Assembly (NCBI GenBank): GCA_910585285.1
Contig: CAJUDL010000039.1
Coordinates: 1-35,014 of the forward strand
DNA length: 35,014 nucleotides
From: an uncultured Muribaculaceae bacterium
GTDB taxonomy: Bacteria; Bacteroidota; Bacteroidia; Bacteroidales; Muribaculaceae
Reading direction: 5' to 3'
The notes under the pieces are model-generated. The model saw only the letters and a list, made by a program, of their open reading frames with translations. It was not told the origin of the DNA and did no database searches. Made by a program: the position numbers and the translations under genes. This document shows positions 6,064 to 14,383 of the stretch, piece by piece (position 1 is the stretch's first letter; each line of letters opens with the position of its first letter).

Positions 6064-9003
6064 ATGCGCATAAAGATCAGCAAAGTAGCAAAAGACCTCA
6101 ATGTAGGAATCAACACCGCGGTGGAATTCCTGCGCAAAAACAATGTCGAGATTGATGAGAATCCCGGCCCCAACACCCGTATCGATGAAGATGCGGTGGA
6201 AATCCTCACAAAGGAATTCAGCAAAGACAAGGGTATAAAGGAGAAATCCGACGACTTTGGCGCCGCTAAAAAACAAGAACGCAAGGAGAAAAACAGAGAA
6301 CGCATCGTTGCGGAGGAAATCAAGACCTCCGTTCCTACGTCTGCGGGTCCCAGGGTGGTTGGTCATATTGACCTTGACAAACCCAGACCTGCTGCTACCG
6401 CTGAAGCGAAACCTGCAGCCCAACCGAAACCGGAGCCCAAGCCGGAGGTTAAGCCGGCTCCAAAGCCCGAACCCACACCGGAGCCTAAGCCCGAGCCCAA
6501 ACCGGAGCCTAAGCCCCAGCCTAAGCCCCAGCCTAAGCCTGAGGTTAAACCCGAGCCTAAGCCGGAATCGAAACCGGAAGTTAAGCCGGCTCCCAAACCC
6601 GAACCTAAGCCGGAACCTAAGCCTCAACCGAAACCGGAACCCAAGCCTCAGCCTAAAGCGGAGCCTAAACCCCAGCCCAAGCCTGAGAAATCGACGGTGA
6701 AAGAAGCTCCCGCAAAAGAGCCGGCAAAGGAAACCGGTGTTACGGATGGCAACGGCGTGTTCCGCTATGCTCCCACCCCTGCCGGTCCGGAACTGAAGGT
6801 TGTCGGAAAGATTGACCTTTCCGCGATCAACCAGTCAACACGTCCGCGCAAGAAGAGCCGTAGCGAACGTCGTGCCGAAGCGGCACGCGCCCATGCGGCG
6901 GCAGCTGGCGGCGACGGCTCGCAGAAGAAGCGCAAGCGCATCGGCAAGGAGAAAGTCGATATCGAGAAAGCTGTGTCACAACCCGGATTCGGATCTGAAG
7001 GTCGCAAGAAAGAGAATAAAGGCGGCAATCAGGGTGGCAACCAGGGTGGTGGCAAAGGCGAAAACAAGCGCAAGCGCGAAAAACGCCCCGTAAAACCGGA
7101 AGTAAATTCGGAAGACGTTCAGAAGCAGGTTAAAGAGACTCTCGCTCGCCTCACCAACAAAGCTCCCAAGAAGAGCGCTAAATGGCGTAAGGAGAAACGC
7201 GAGGAGATGCACAACCGCGAGCTGGAGAATCAGCAGCGCGAGGCAGCGGAAAGCTCGGTAATCAAGATCACCGAGTTCGTAACCGCCAACGACCTTGCCA
7301 ACCTTATGGACGTTCCGGTCAACAACGTCATCGCAACCTGCATGAACCTTGGTGTGATGGTATCCATCAACCAGCGTCTTGACGCCGAGACCATCAATAT
7401 CGTGGCTGAAGAATTCGGTTTCACCACAGAGTTCGTGAGCGCAGACGTGACGGAAGCCATCGAAGTCGTTGAAGACAAAGAGGAAGAGCTCCAGAGCCGT
7501 CCGCCGATTGTGACGGTCATGGGTCACGTCGACCATGGTAAGACATCTCTGCTCGACTATATACGTAAAGCTAACGTTATCGCCGGCGAAGCAGGTGGTA
7601 TCACGCAGCACATCGGTGCCTACAACGTGAAACTCTCCGACGGCCGCCACATCACATTCCTCGACACTCCGGGGCACGAAGCCTTCACCGCCATGCGTGC
7701 CCGCGGTGCGAAAGTCACCGACCTCGCCATCATCATCGTGGCAGCCGATGACAATGTGATGCCCCAGACAATCGAAGCCATCAACCATGCTTCGGCAGCC
7801 GGAGTGCCGATGGTATTTGCCATAAACAAGATAGATAAACCCACAGCCAACCCCGACAAGATCAAGGAAGAGCTTGCTCAGATGAACTATCTCGTTGAGG
7901 AATGGGGTGGGAAATATCAGAGTCAGGACATTTCAGCCAAGAAAGGTCTCGGCGTTGACGAACTGATGGAGAAAGTGCTTCTTGAAGCCGAGATGCTCGA
8001 CCTCAAGGCAAATCCGGAACGCAACGCCATCGGTTCCGTGATTGAGTCTTCACTCGACAAAGGTCGCGGCTACGTGGCTACAGTGCTCGTGCAGAACGGT
8101 ACGCTCCGCGTGGGCGACGTCATACTTGCCGGAACACATTACGGCAAGGTCAAGGCGATGTTCAACGAGCGTAACCAGCGCGTAAAAGAGGCTGGTCCTG
8201 CCACTCCGGTGCTGATCCTCGGTCTGAACGGTGCCCCTACCGCCGGCGACACATTCAACGTGCTCGAAACCGAACAGGAGGCACGCGAGATTGCCGGCAA
8301 GCGCGAGCAGCTCCAGCGTGAGCTCGGTCTTCGTACCAAGAAACGTCTCGGACTCGAAGAACTCGGACGCCGCCGCGCCCTCAACGACTTCCACGAACTC
8401 AATCTTGTGGTCAAGGGAGACGTCGACGGTTCTATCGAGGCATTGTCCGACTCGCTTCTTAAGCTCTCCACTCCGGAGGTTCAGGTCAACGTGCTTCATA
8501 AAGGTGTCGGTGCAATCTCAGAATCCGATGTCACTCTGGCAGCAGCTTCAGATGCCATCATCATCGGTTTCCAGGTTCGTCCTTCCGCAGCAGCCAAACG
8601 CGAAGCAGAGAAAGAGGGTGTGGAGATCCGTCTTTACTCCGTCATCTACAAAGCCATTGAAGAGGTTAAAGACGCTATGGAGGGTATGCTTTCACCCGAA
8701 ATCAAGGAAGAGATCACCGGTACGGCAGAAGTGCTTCAGACCTATCATATCTCGAAAGTGGGCACAATCGCCGGAGCCATCGTGCGTGACGGCAAGATCA
8801 AACGTGCCAGCAAAGTGCGCCTAATCCGCGACGGCATTGTGATCTACACCGGCGAACTCGGTTCACTGAAACGCTTCAAAGACGATGTCAAGGATGTTGT
8901 TTCAGGCTACGACTGCGGTCTCTCGATCCAGGGCTACAACGATGTCCGCGAAGGCGACCTTATCGAAGCCTACGAAGAAGTAGAGGTAAAGAAGACACTA
9001 TAA
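6064..9003 (+). CDS. infB: Translation initiation factor IF-2
   Basis: GTPase that brings initiator tRNA to the 30S subunit and promotes subunit joining. The 979-residue protein has an IF2_N domain at 1-50, a very long charged linker with Pro-Lys-Pro-Glu repeats (120-209), a basic Gly/Asn/Gln-rich stretch, a second IF2_N-like segment (about 400-450), then the G domain. G-box motifs are G1 GHVDHGKT (487-494), G3 DTPGHE (534-539) and G4 NKID (588-591). The C-terminal half contains the beta-barrel and tRNA-binding domains and ends in VEVKKTL. The long N-terminal linker is typical of Bacteroidetes IF-2. It is the last gene of the rimP-nusA-infB unit and is followed by a terminator. Confidence 0.97.
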   Translation: MRIKISKVAKDLNVGINTAVEFLRKNNVEIDENPGPNTRIDEDAVEILTKEFSKDKGIKEKSDDFGAAKKQERKEKNRERIVAEEIKTSVPTSAGPRVVGHIDLDKPRPAATAEAKPAAQPKPEPKPEVKPAPKPEPTPEPKPEPKPEPKPQPKPQPKPEVKPEPKPESKPEVKPAPKPEPKPEPKPQPKPEPKPQPKAEPKPQPKPEKSTVKEAPAKEPAKETGVTDGNGVFRYAPTPAGPELKVVGKIDLSAINQSTRPRKKSRSERRAEAARAHAAAAGGDGSQKKRKRIGKEKVDIEKAVSQPGFGSEGRKKENKGGNQGGNQGGGKGENKRKREKRPVKPEVNSEDVQKQVKETLARLTNKAPKKSAKWRKEKREEMHNRELENQQREAAESSVIKITEFVTANDLANLMDVPVNNVIATCMNLGVMVSINQRLDAETINIVAEEFGFTTEFVSADVTEAIEVVEDKEEELQSRPPIVTVMGHVDHGKTSLLDYIRKANVIAGEAGGITQHIGAYNVKLSDGRHITFLDTPGHEAFTAMRARGAKVTDLAIIIVAADDNVMPQTIEAINHASAAGVPMVFAINKIDKPTANPDKIKEELAQMNYLVEEWGGKYQSQDISAKKGLGVDELMEKVLLEAEMLDLKANPERNAIGSVIESSLDKGRGYVATVLVQNGTLRVGDVILAGTHYGKVKAMFNERNQRVKEAGPATPVLILGLNGAPTAGDTFNVLETEQEAREIAGKREQLQRELGLRTKKRLGLEELGRRRALNDFHELNLVVKGDVDGSIEALSDSLLKLSTPEVQVNVLHKGVGAISESDVTLAAASDAIIIGFQVRPSAAAKREAEKEGVEIRLYSVIYKAIEEVKDAMEGMLSPEIKEEITGTAEVLQTYHISKVGTIAGAIVRDGKIKRASKVRLIRDGIVIYTGELGSLKRFKDDVKDVVSGYDCGLSIQGYNDVREGDLIEAYEEVEVKKTL
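6421..6690 (+). repeat. In-gene tandem repeat encoding Pro-Lys-Pro-Glu/Gln in the IF-2 linker
   Basis: About 270 bp of imperfect 12-bp units (CCNAARCCNGAR) encode residues 120-209, alternating Pro with Lys and Glu/Gln. A longer block, VKPAPKPEP, appears twice. Such low-complexity DNA is prone to expansion and contraction by slippage, so its length may vary between strains. The protein segment is expected to be extended and disordered. Confidence 0.85.
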
Positions 9004-9080
9004 CATCTCTCCGTAGCTGCTGTTGCTCGCAACTGCAGCACAAAAGACCAAATTTTACCAAACATACAACTCTCTACAAA

Positions 9081-9113
9081 TTAGACCATTACCAAAATGG
9101 TCTAATTTTTTTT
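9081..9113 (+). terminator. Intrinsic terminator after infB
   Basis: A perfect 10-bp stem, TTAGACCATT (9081-9090) with AATGGTCTAA (9096-9105), encloses a 5-base loop and is followed by eight T. It lies 77 bp after the infB stop and should end the rimP-nusA-infB transcript. Confidence 0.85.
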
Positions 9114-9135
9114 GAAAAAATTTGAAAAAAAGTTG

Positions 9136-9182
9136 GATTTTGACCTATAGATTTTTTTTTGAGATGCGACTTAGATAGTAGA
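9136..9182 (+). promoter_or_regulatory. 38-bp conserved element, copy 1 (upstream of beta-helix gene)
   Basis: From 9136 to 9173 the sequence is identical to 11679-11716. In order it reads GATTTTGACC, TATAGA, nine T, then GAGATGCGACTTA. It is followed here by GATAGTAGA, versus TATAATAGA in copy 2. AT-rich sequence precedes both copies. It ends 87 bp before the beta-helix gene, and a 10-bp palindrome CGGATATCCG (9197-9206) lies between. Position, strand and conservation suggest a promoter or operator, possibly for the ECF sigma factor encoded at 11043; that link is inference. Confidence 0.65.
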
Positions 9183-9269
9183 AAGATATTTCAAAACGGA
9201 TATCCGCCATGATATCTGATGATAATTGGAAACAATTAAAACAAAATAATAACTTAAAATCATTCTACT

Positions 9270-10790
9270 ATGAATCTAAGAAATCTACTACTATCAGTCG
9301 CAGCCATCGCTGCCTCACCTCTCTTCGCCGCAACCTACTATGTCTCTCCCAATGGTGCCGGAGAAAAAGACGGCTCTTCATGGGAAAACGCCTTCGGTGT
9401 AGAAGAATTCCGCACAAAAGCCGCAGAGAATGTAAATGGAGATGTTTACAATTTCGCAGGAGGTGTATACAAGCCATCAGCAACAATTGTTTTCAAAGTA
9501 GAAACGGGCGCAATACTAAATGGTAACACGGACGAAGAACGCACGGTTTTCTCAGGAGATAAAAATGGCAACAACAACCCGGAAGACGGAGACATGAACA
9601 GACTTATCCGCTTTCAGGCAAATACCGTCGGAGGTGACAATACAAAATATGTTGAAATAAACAATATCGACTTCACCTGTGTGTTTACCAATACCAATAC
9701 TGATTCAGATACAATGGGAGCCTTGATGATTGACAATAGTGGCGATGTCAAGGTTAACAACTGCAACTTTTATGGCAACTGGGCGCAAGGGCAACAAGGT
9801 GGAGCTGCAGCACATTTATACAGAAGTACGGTTATATTTACAAAATGCTTGTTCAGGAACAACAGTGCTAACTACCGGGGAGCCGCGATAAGAATGAGAA
9901 CAAATGCGACAAATAAAGGATTCACTACATTTGAAAATTGTGTCTTCAAAAACAACACAAACTATCATGACAAGGGAATTATATTTGCAGCGCAGGCTCA
10001 ACAGGTTAACCTTATTAATTGTATTGTTGCTGAAAATAAAAGTAACGGGACTTCTACATCTGCAGCGATTTTCCTGAACCCCAAAGGTTCGTTTGACAAC
10101 CAGCTCTCAATCATAAACTCAACAATTGCCGGCAACACACCTTCTCAGATCGGTTTCAACGGCAAAGGTGCAAATCTCCGTATTGTCAATTCAGTTATAA
10201 CAGGTGCAGAAGGCACTAATGCAATTGATTTCAATGCGGATGAAGATTTTGCAAATGTTATGTCCGGTGGTTACAATTATGTTGGACCGATATCTGTAGG
10301 GGAATTCTGGCAAGATACGGACAATCATGGAACAGACTGCACTTATGCTTCTATCTTCGGTGAAAACACTCTCAACAACAACAATCAACTCATTCCTGTG
10401 AAATATGTTGCAGGAGCATCCGGTGACCAGGTAAAAGCTGCGACCGAAGAATGGGGTCTACCCGATGATCTTAGCCTCGCCACAGATGCTGCCGGAAATA
10501 CTCGCGCTGCCGGTATGACTCCGGGAGCGAATTCATACACCGAACAGCAGATCAAAGATTTCACTACGAGCGTTGTCACTATTATCGATGACGCCGCCAA
10601 TGCTCCGTGTCTCGTGAAGGTTGCCAATGGTGTTTACACTGTTGAGGGCACTACCGAAGGCATTACAGTTTACACTGTTAATGGTGCTACCATAGCTGCA
10701 ACATCCGGCAATACTGTTGATCTCAGTTCATTTGCAAATGGTTTGTATATATTCAAATCAGGTAATGCAATCTTTAAGATAATGAAATAA
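9270..10790 (+). CDS. Secreted right-handed beta-helix protein with C-terminal sorting-like tail
   Basis: A 506-residue exported protein. Residues 1-20 form a Sec signal peptide (cleavage after LFA). The mature part opens ATYYVSPNGAGEKDGSSWEN, a start often seen in parallel beta-helix (pectate-lyase-like) proteins. From about 100 to 320, many short Asn-rich turns (for example NNCNFYGNWA, ENCVFKNNTN, INSTIAGNTP) fit the coils of a right-handed beta-helix. The last 45 residues, including VYTVNGATI and LSSFANGLYIFK, resemble the Por-type C-terminal sorting or anchoring domain. No lyase catalytic triad can be assigned by eye, so enzyme versus surface adhesin is open. It shares an upstream 38-bp element with fecR, suggesting co-regulation with the PUL. 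An intrinsic terminator follows. Confidence 0.8.
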   Translation: MNLRNLLLSVAAIAASPLFAATYYVSPNGAGEKDGSSWENAFGVEEFRTKAAENVNGDVYNFAGGVYKPSATIVFKVETGAILNGNTDEERTVFSGDKNGNNNPEDGDMNRLIRFQANTVGGDNTKYVEINNIDFTCVFTNTNTDSDTMGALMIDNSGDVKVNNCNFYGNWAQGQQGGAAAHLYRSTVIFTKCLFRNNSANYRGAAIRMRTNATNKGFTTFENCVFKNNTNYHDKGIIFAAQAQQVNLINCIVAENKSNGTSTSAAIFLNPKGSFDNQLSIINSTIAGNTPSQIGFNGKGANLRIVNSVITGAEGTNAIDFNADEDFANVMSGGYNYVGPISVGEFWQDTDNHGTDCTYASIFGENTLNNNNQLIPVKYVAGASGDQVKAATEEWGLPDDLSLATDAAGNTRAAGMTPGANSYTEQQIKDFTTSVVTIIDDAANAPCLVKVANGVYTVEGTTEGITVYTVNGATIAATSGNTVDLSSFANGLYIFKSGNAIFKIMK

Positions 10791-10850
10791 CAGGTAAAGA
10801 ATAAAGGTTAGGTATATTATTTTGAATCAAATCTGAAGTTTTCAGAATCG

Positions 10851-10886
10851 AATCGGGGACGCTGTGGTCTGCGTCTCCGATTTTTT
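10851..10886 (+). terminator. Intrinsic terminator after the beta-helix gene
   Basis: AATCGGGGACGC (10851-10862) pairs with GCGTCTCCGATT (10871-10882) with one G-T pair, around an 8-base loop, followed by a run of T to 10886. It lies about 60 bp after the stop and isolates the gene from the sigma factor downstream. Confidence 0.85.
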
Positions 10887-10922
10887 AACATTTCAATTTT
10901 TACCATTTAAGAAATTTTTATA

Positions 10923-10930
10923 TAAATTTG
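10923..10930 (+). promoter_or_regulatory. Bacteroidales -7 box upstream of the ECF sigma gene
   Basis: TAAATTTG fits TAnnTTTG and is followed by CAATC. A start just after it would place the two perfect palindromes (10940-10982) in the 5' leader of the sigma-factor mRNA. The -33 region is not obvious. Confidence 0.5.
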
Positions 10931-10939
10931 CAATCTAAG

Positions 10940-10982
10940 AGCACAAGGCGCCGGCGCCTTGTGCTCCCCCTGCAGGGGGAGC
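10940..10982. repeat. Two abutting perfect palindromes upstream of the ECF sigma gene
   Basis: A 26-bp perfect palindrome (10940-10965, half-site AGCACAAGGCGCC) overlaps by three bases a second, 20-bp perfect palindrome (10963-10982, half-site GCTCCCCCTG). They are GC-rich islands in AT-rich DNA and end 60 bp before the sigma-factor start. As DNA they could be a cruciform or protein-binding site; as RNA they could form two alternative hairpins that share GCU. There is no T-run after them, so they are not an ordinary terminator. They may also be a fragment of an extragenic repeat family. Confidence 0.8.
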
Positions 10983-11042
10983 GACCTAAAAAATTCGAAA
11001 CTATAAGTAAGGCACAGTCAAAATAATCGGAGGCACTGCAAA

Positions 11043-11594
11043 ATGGAGGCCAACATCATTTATAGAATAACGAAGGGTGATGAAAAAGCACTCGACGCAT
11101 TCATCGACTATTACTCCCAGCATCTCTACCGAATTGCATTCGGCATCATCGGTAATAAGGAGACGTCGGAAGAAATAGTCAGTGATGTTTTCTTCGAAAT
11201 ATGGCAAACCCGAAAGAATCTCCTTAAAATCGACAATCTCCTCTCTTATCTCCGCAAACTGACATATAACAAAGCGATTTCCCGCCAGCGGCATGATTCA
11301 ATCATAGAATATGCAGATACACCCGATGGAGGTATTCCCGAATCTTACCACATTCCCGTAGCAAGTGTCGATGAAGAAATCATATCAAGAGAAGAGGTAG
11401 ATGAGATAAACCGGGCAATTGAAGAACTTCCTCCCAAATGTCGACATGTTTTCACACTCGCCAAACTCGAACGAATCTCCTACGATGAAATATCGCAACT
11501 TCTTGATATATCCGTATCAACAATAAATTTTCACGTAAAAACAGCCGTAGGATTCCTTCGAAAACGATTGCGGCGTTTCCGGCCACCTGATTAG
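11043..11594 (+). CDS. ECF RNA polymerase sigma factor (FecI-like, Bacteroides expansion type)
   Basis: A 183-residue group 4 sigma factor that should direct RNA polymerase to PUL promoters when released by the FecR protein encoded next to it. Region 2 spans about residues 10-75 (FIDYYSQHLYRIAFGIIGN, then EEIVSDVFFEIWQTR). Region 4 spans about 120-172, with IEELPPKCRHVFTLAKLE and a helix-turn-helix over YDEISQLLDISVSTINFHV. No region 1 or 3 is present, as expected for ECF sigmas. The start ATGGAGGCCAAC at 11043 is the natural one. fecR begins 147 bp downstream and has its own candidate promoter element in that gap. The arrangement sigma, FecR, STN-SusC is the standard trans-envelope signalling set. 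Confidence 0.93.
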   Translation: MEANIIYRITKGDEKALDAFIDYYSQHLYRIAFGIIGNKETSEEIVSDVFFEIWQTRKNLLKIDNLLSYLRKLTYNKAISRQRHDSIIEYADTPDGGIPESYHIPVASVDEEIISREEVDEINRAIEELPPKCRHVFTLAKLERISYDEISQLLDISVSTINFHVKTAVGFLRKRLRRFRPPD

Positions 11595-11678
11595 AGATCA
11601 TTTAACCTCAAAAATCACCCGTTTTTCATAAAAATCACACTAATTTTAAAAAAATTTCAACTTTTTCTAAAAAAATCT

Positions 11679-11725
11679 GATTTTGACCTATAGATTTTTT
11701 TTTGAGATGCGACTTATATAATAGA
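11679..11725 (+). promoter_or_regulatory. 38-bp conserved element, copy 2 (upstream of fecR)
   Basis: Positions 11679-11716 are identical to 9136-9173, with the same nine-T tract. The following TATAATAGA ends 17 bp before the fecR ATG, so a transcript starting near there would have a very short leader. A TTGACC lies 28 bp upstream of TATAAT, too far for a normal -35/-10 pair, and no TAnnTTTG box is present. This favours recognition by an alternative sigma factor. Confidence 0.65.
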
Positions 11726-11741
11726 GACGGCAATTAAAACG

Positions 11742-12668
11742 ATGAAAGAACAAGAACAAAATAACCGAAACCGCGAAATCGAGGACAACGCTGCCCTCGA
11801 CCGCATGTTGGATGCATGCCGTTTCCAGCCTGTCGACACAATCAGGATCAAGAATCTCGTTCATGAGAAGATCCGCAATGAGGAGACAGCCCGGAAACGT
11901 CGTCTGCGCCGCATCTTCGCGGGCACACTCTCGGCAGCCGCATGCGTGGCGCTAATAGTGGCATTCGGTTTGAGTTATTTCTCATCTTCCACTCCCGATC
12001 TTTCATCCGCATCCATGCGCCAACTTGCACGCGCAGGATACAAGGAACTGATCGTGCCCGCAGGGCAACGTCAGGAACTCATTCTTCCCGACGGAACCAG
12101 ACTCATCGCCAACTCTCGCTCGCGCGTGTGCTACCCCGAGAAATTCGAAGGTAGAGAGCGTCGCATCTACGCCAATGGCGAGGTTTTCCTTGAAGTGGCT
12201 AAAGACCGTGAACACCCGTTCGTGGTAGAATCCGCGAAGTTTGATGTCCGCGTGCTCGGCACCGTATTCAACATCTGCAATTCATCCGATTCCACAGCCT
12301 CTGTGGTGCTTGTGGAAGGGTCGGTAGAGATCGACATGGAAAACAATCGCAGCATCCGCTTGAAACCTAACGACAAAGCTGAATTGCTTCACGGAGATGT
12401 GACATCACTCACACAGGTAGATCCCGAGAATTACACCTCCTGGACCGACGGACTTCTATACCTGAAAGGTATGCCACTGTCGCAACTCACACGCACTCTG
12501 AGCGACCATTATGGAATTGAAATCAAATGCCAGGGATCTTTGGCTGGCGTCAAGGTCTATGGTAAACTTGATCTTCATGATAATGTTGACACGGTAATCA
12601 ATTCAATACGAGAAATCGTGCCTATGAGAATAACAAGGAGCGGAAACAGCATTATGCTAAAACCATAA
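11742..12668 (+). CDS. FecR-family anti-sigma factor
   Basis: A 308-residue inner-membrane protein that should hold the ECF sigma factor inactive until SusC signals substrate. Residues 1-55 are cytoplasmic and basic near the end (RKRRLRR). One membrane segment spans about 58-80. The periplasmic FecR domain (about 100-200) contains LPDGTRLIANSRSRVCYPEKF and the FLEVAKDREHPFVVES motif characteristic of the family. The C-terminal domain (about 235-308), with YLKGMPLSQLTRTLSDHYG, fits DUF4974, the part thought to contact the STN domain of the transporter. It follows the sigma gene and precedes the PUL enzymes. A shared 38-bp element lies immediately upstream. Confidence 0.93.
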   Translation: MKEQEQNNRNREIEDNAALDRMLDACRFQPVDTIRIKNLVHEKIRNEETARKRRLRRIFAGTLSAAACVALIVAFGLSYFSSSTPDLSSASMRQLARAGYKELIVPAGQRQELILPDGTRLIANSRSRVCYPEKFEGRERRIYANGEVFLEVAKDREHPFVVESAKFDVRVLGTVFNICNSSDSTASVVLVEGSVEIDMENNRSIRLKPNDKAELLHGDVTSLTQVDPENYTSWTDGLLYLKGMPLSQLTRTLSDHYGIEIKCQGSLAGVKVYGKLDLHDNVDTVINSIREIVPMRITRSGNSIMLKP

Positions 12669-12768
12669 AAAACTCAAAGTCCAATCCTTAACTCTCTTTT
12701 AATCTCCCCTTCCAAGTCAGGGCATCAGCTCCGACAGCACCCTTATTGTCTAAAAAAAGACACCATAT

Positions 12769-14295
12769 ATGACTCACAACACGACCTTAAAGCGAATAAT
12801 ATTCGCCATCATGATTCTTCTTTCGGTCTCGGGCGTCAACGGCGCGCGCAAGACCGTGTTCGAGCCTGACACTCTCCGCGTGCTCCGCAATCCCCTCCAG
12901 GGATGGGTGATGTATCTTGGCAGAACGTGGGATGAGAATTTCTGGAATGAAAGAGGCTATGACAATATGAAGATAGCCGGTGACACTGCCTCTGTGCGTG
13001 TGTCCGATTATGCCTCTTGCGCCTACATCCGCACAAGCTGGGCTTCTTTCGAGCCGGAAGAGGGTAAATATGCCTGGAACGATCCTGACAACCGACTCAT
13101 GAAGCTTCTCCGCAGCGTGCGCGACCGTGGCTTGCGTTTGGCATTCCGAATCGTTGTAGATGGCCGTGACCAAGGTCAGAACACTCCTCAATACGTATTT
13201 GATGCAGGTGCTGAAGGTTACTATGATCCTAAAAATCCGGGTAAAAATCTATCTCCCTATCCTGACGACCCTGTGTTTCAGGAAAAATATTCCAAATTCT
13301 TCCGGGAGTTTGCCAAACATTTCGACAATCCTGAAGAAGTGGAATTCATCGATGCCTATTCATTAGGAAAATGGGGAGAATCGCACTCCATGATTTATAA
13401 AGACAACAATAACAAAGGAAAAGTATTCGATTGGGTCATCAACCTCGCCACCGATTGTTTCAAGCGAGTGCCAATGCTTATCCACTATCACAGGATGCTC
13501 GGCGATCCTGCCGACGACGGATGGGGCAGTGTTCCTGCCGATGCCGAAACACTTATCACCACTGCAGCCAACAAAGGTTTCTCTCTCCGTCACGATGCTT
13601 TCGGAATGCATGGTTATTACCAGGACTGGGAGAAAGAGATGGCACGCAAATGGAATTTCCGCCGCCCGATAATCATGGAGGGGGGATGGATCACGGGTGC
13701 TCATCATCGCTATTGGCGCGATCCCTCAGGCTTGTATCGCGAAGGACATGCAGAGGATGTGCGCAAAGGGGAATATGACGCTGCGGCGGAAGCCCGCGTG
13801 AATATGATGGATTTCCGCATCAACGATGAGACGCGCTCCTGGTTTGAAGATGCATTCCCCTTGGTGAAAGGGTTCGTGGCGCACGGTGGGTATCGTCTCT
13901 ACCCTGTGTCTGTAGAGACTCCCGAAAGTTCACGCGCAGGAAAAAAAGTGAATGTAACTACATCCTGGGAAAATATAGGCTGGGGATATTGCCCCACAAA
14001 TATTCCACAATGGAATCAAAAATATAAAGTCGGCATTGCATTGCTCAATGAGGCCGGCAATCCGGTGAAAACAGTTGTGGAGCACCGCAGCGATCTTTCA
14101 ACATGGCTTCTCGAACAGGGCGCAACGCACACCACAAGCTTCCCGCTCAAGGGTATCAAGCCCGGGAAATATCGCTGGGCTGTCGCTATCGTCGACACTA
14201 CCAACGGCAACCGTCCTTCTCTCGAAATGGCAGTAGACTCCTCACTGCTCCTGAAAAACGGTTGGCTTCCCTGCGGAGAAATTTCTATTAATTAG
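12769..14295 (+). CDS. Secreted DUF4832-like putative glycoside hydrolase (periplasmic paralogue)
   Basis: A 508-residue exported protein with a Sec signal peptide (1-26, ending VNGA) and no lipobox, so probably periplasmic. After the signal, NPLQGWVMYLG and YIRTSWASFEPEEGKYAW mark the start of a TIM-barrel-like domain. Two conserved acidic motifs are LGKWGESH (Glu204) and MEGGW (Glu304), about 100 residues apart. That spacing suits an acid/base and nucleophile pair in a retaining glycosidase, but this is inference. The C-terminal 110 residues (from NVTTSWENIGWGYCPTNIPQ) form a beta-sandwich-like domain of DUF4832 type. A clear paralogue is at 21302. The gene lies between fecR and susC. I cannot name a CAZy family or substrate. 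Confidence 0.75.
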   Translation: MTHNTTLKRIIFAIMILLSVSGVNGARKTVFEPDTLRVLRNPLQGWVMYLGRTWDENFWNERGYDNMKIAGDTASVRVSDYASCAYIRTSWASFEPEEGKYAWNDPDNRLMKLLRSVRDRGLRLAFRIVVDGRDQGQNTPQYVFDAGAEGYYDPKNPGKNLSPYPDDPVFQEKYSKFFREFAKHFDNPEEVEFIDAYSLGKWGESHSMIYKDNNNKGKVFDWVINLATDCFKRVPMLIHYHRMLGDPADDGWGSVPADAETLITTAANKGFSLRHDAFGMHGYYQDWEKEMARKWNFRRPIIMEGGWITGAHHRYWRDPSGLYREGHAEDVRKGEYDAAAEARVNMMDFRINDETRSWFEDAFPLVKGFVAHGGYRLYPVSVETPESSRAGKKVNVTTSWENIGWGYCPTNIPQWNQKYKVGIALLNEAGNPVKTVVEHRSDLSTWLLEQGATHTTSFPLKGIKPGKYRWAVAIVDTTNGNRPSLEMAVDSSLLLKNGWLPCGEISIN

Positions 14296-14323
14296 GAATT
14301 AGGAGTGAGGAATCAGGAATTAT
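14290..14323. repeat. Single-arm ATTAGGA intergenic repeat
   Basis: Four or five 7-bp units (ATTAGGA, GTGAGGA, ATCAGGA) begin at the stop codon of the DUF4832-like gene. The complementary arm seen in copies A, B and D is absent, apart from a short ATTTCC just after. It may be a decayed or partial copy; the gap to susC is 88 bp. Confidence 0.7.
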
Positions 14324-14383
14324 TTCCAGAGACAGCTCAACAAAGAAAATTATTAAAACAACAATAACAACAATTAAAACCTT

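Noticed and set aside
6976..7788. 270-codon minus-strand open frame inside infB
   Set aside because: It lies antisense to the IF-2 G domain; its His/Val-rich translation looks like a codon-bias artefact and has no start context.
9209..9526. 105-codon frame starting upstream of and overlapping the beta-helix gene
   Set aside because: Most of it is the +1 shadow of the beta-helix gene, basic and without domain features; a tiny leader peptide cannot be excluded but nothing supports it.
12747..12762. Short hairpin TGTCT/AGACA around six A just before the DUF4832-like gene at 12769
   Set aside because: A 5-bp stem with an A loop and no T-run is too weak to call a terminator or regulatory site.
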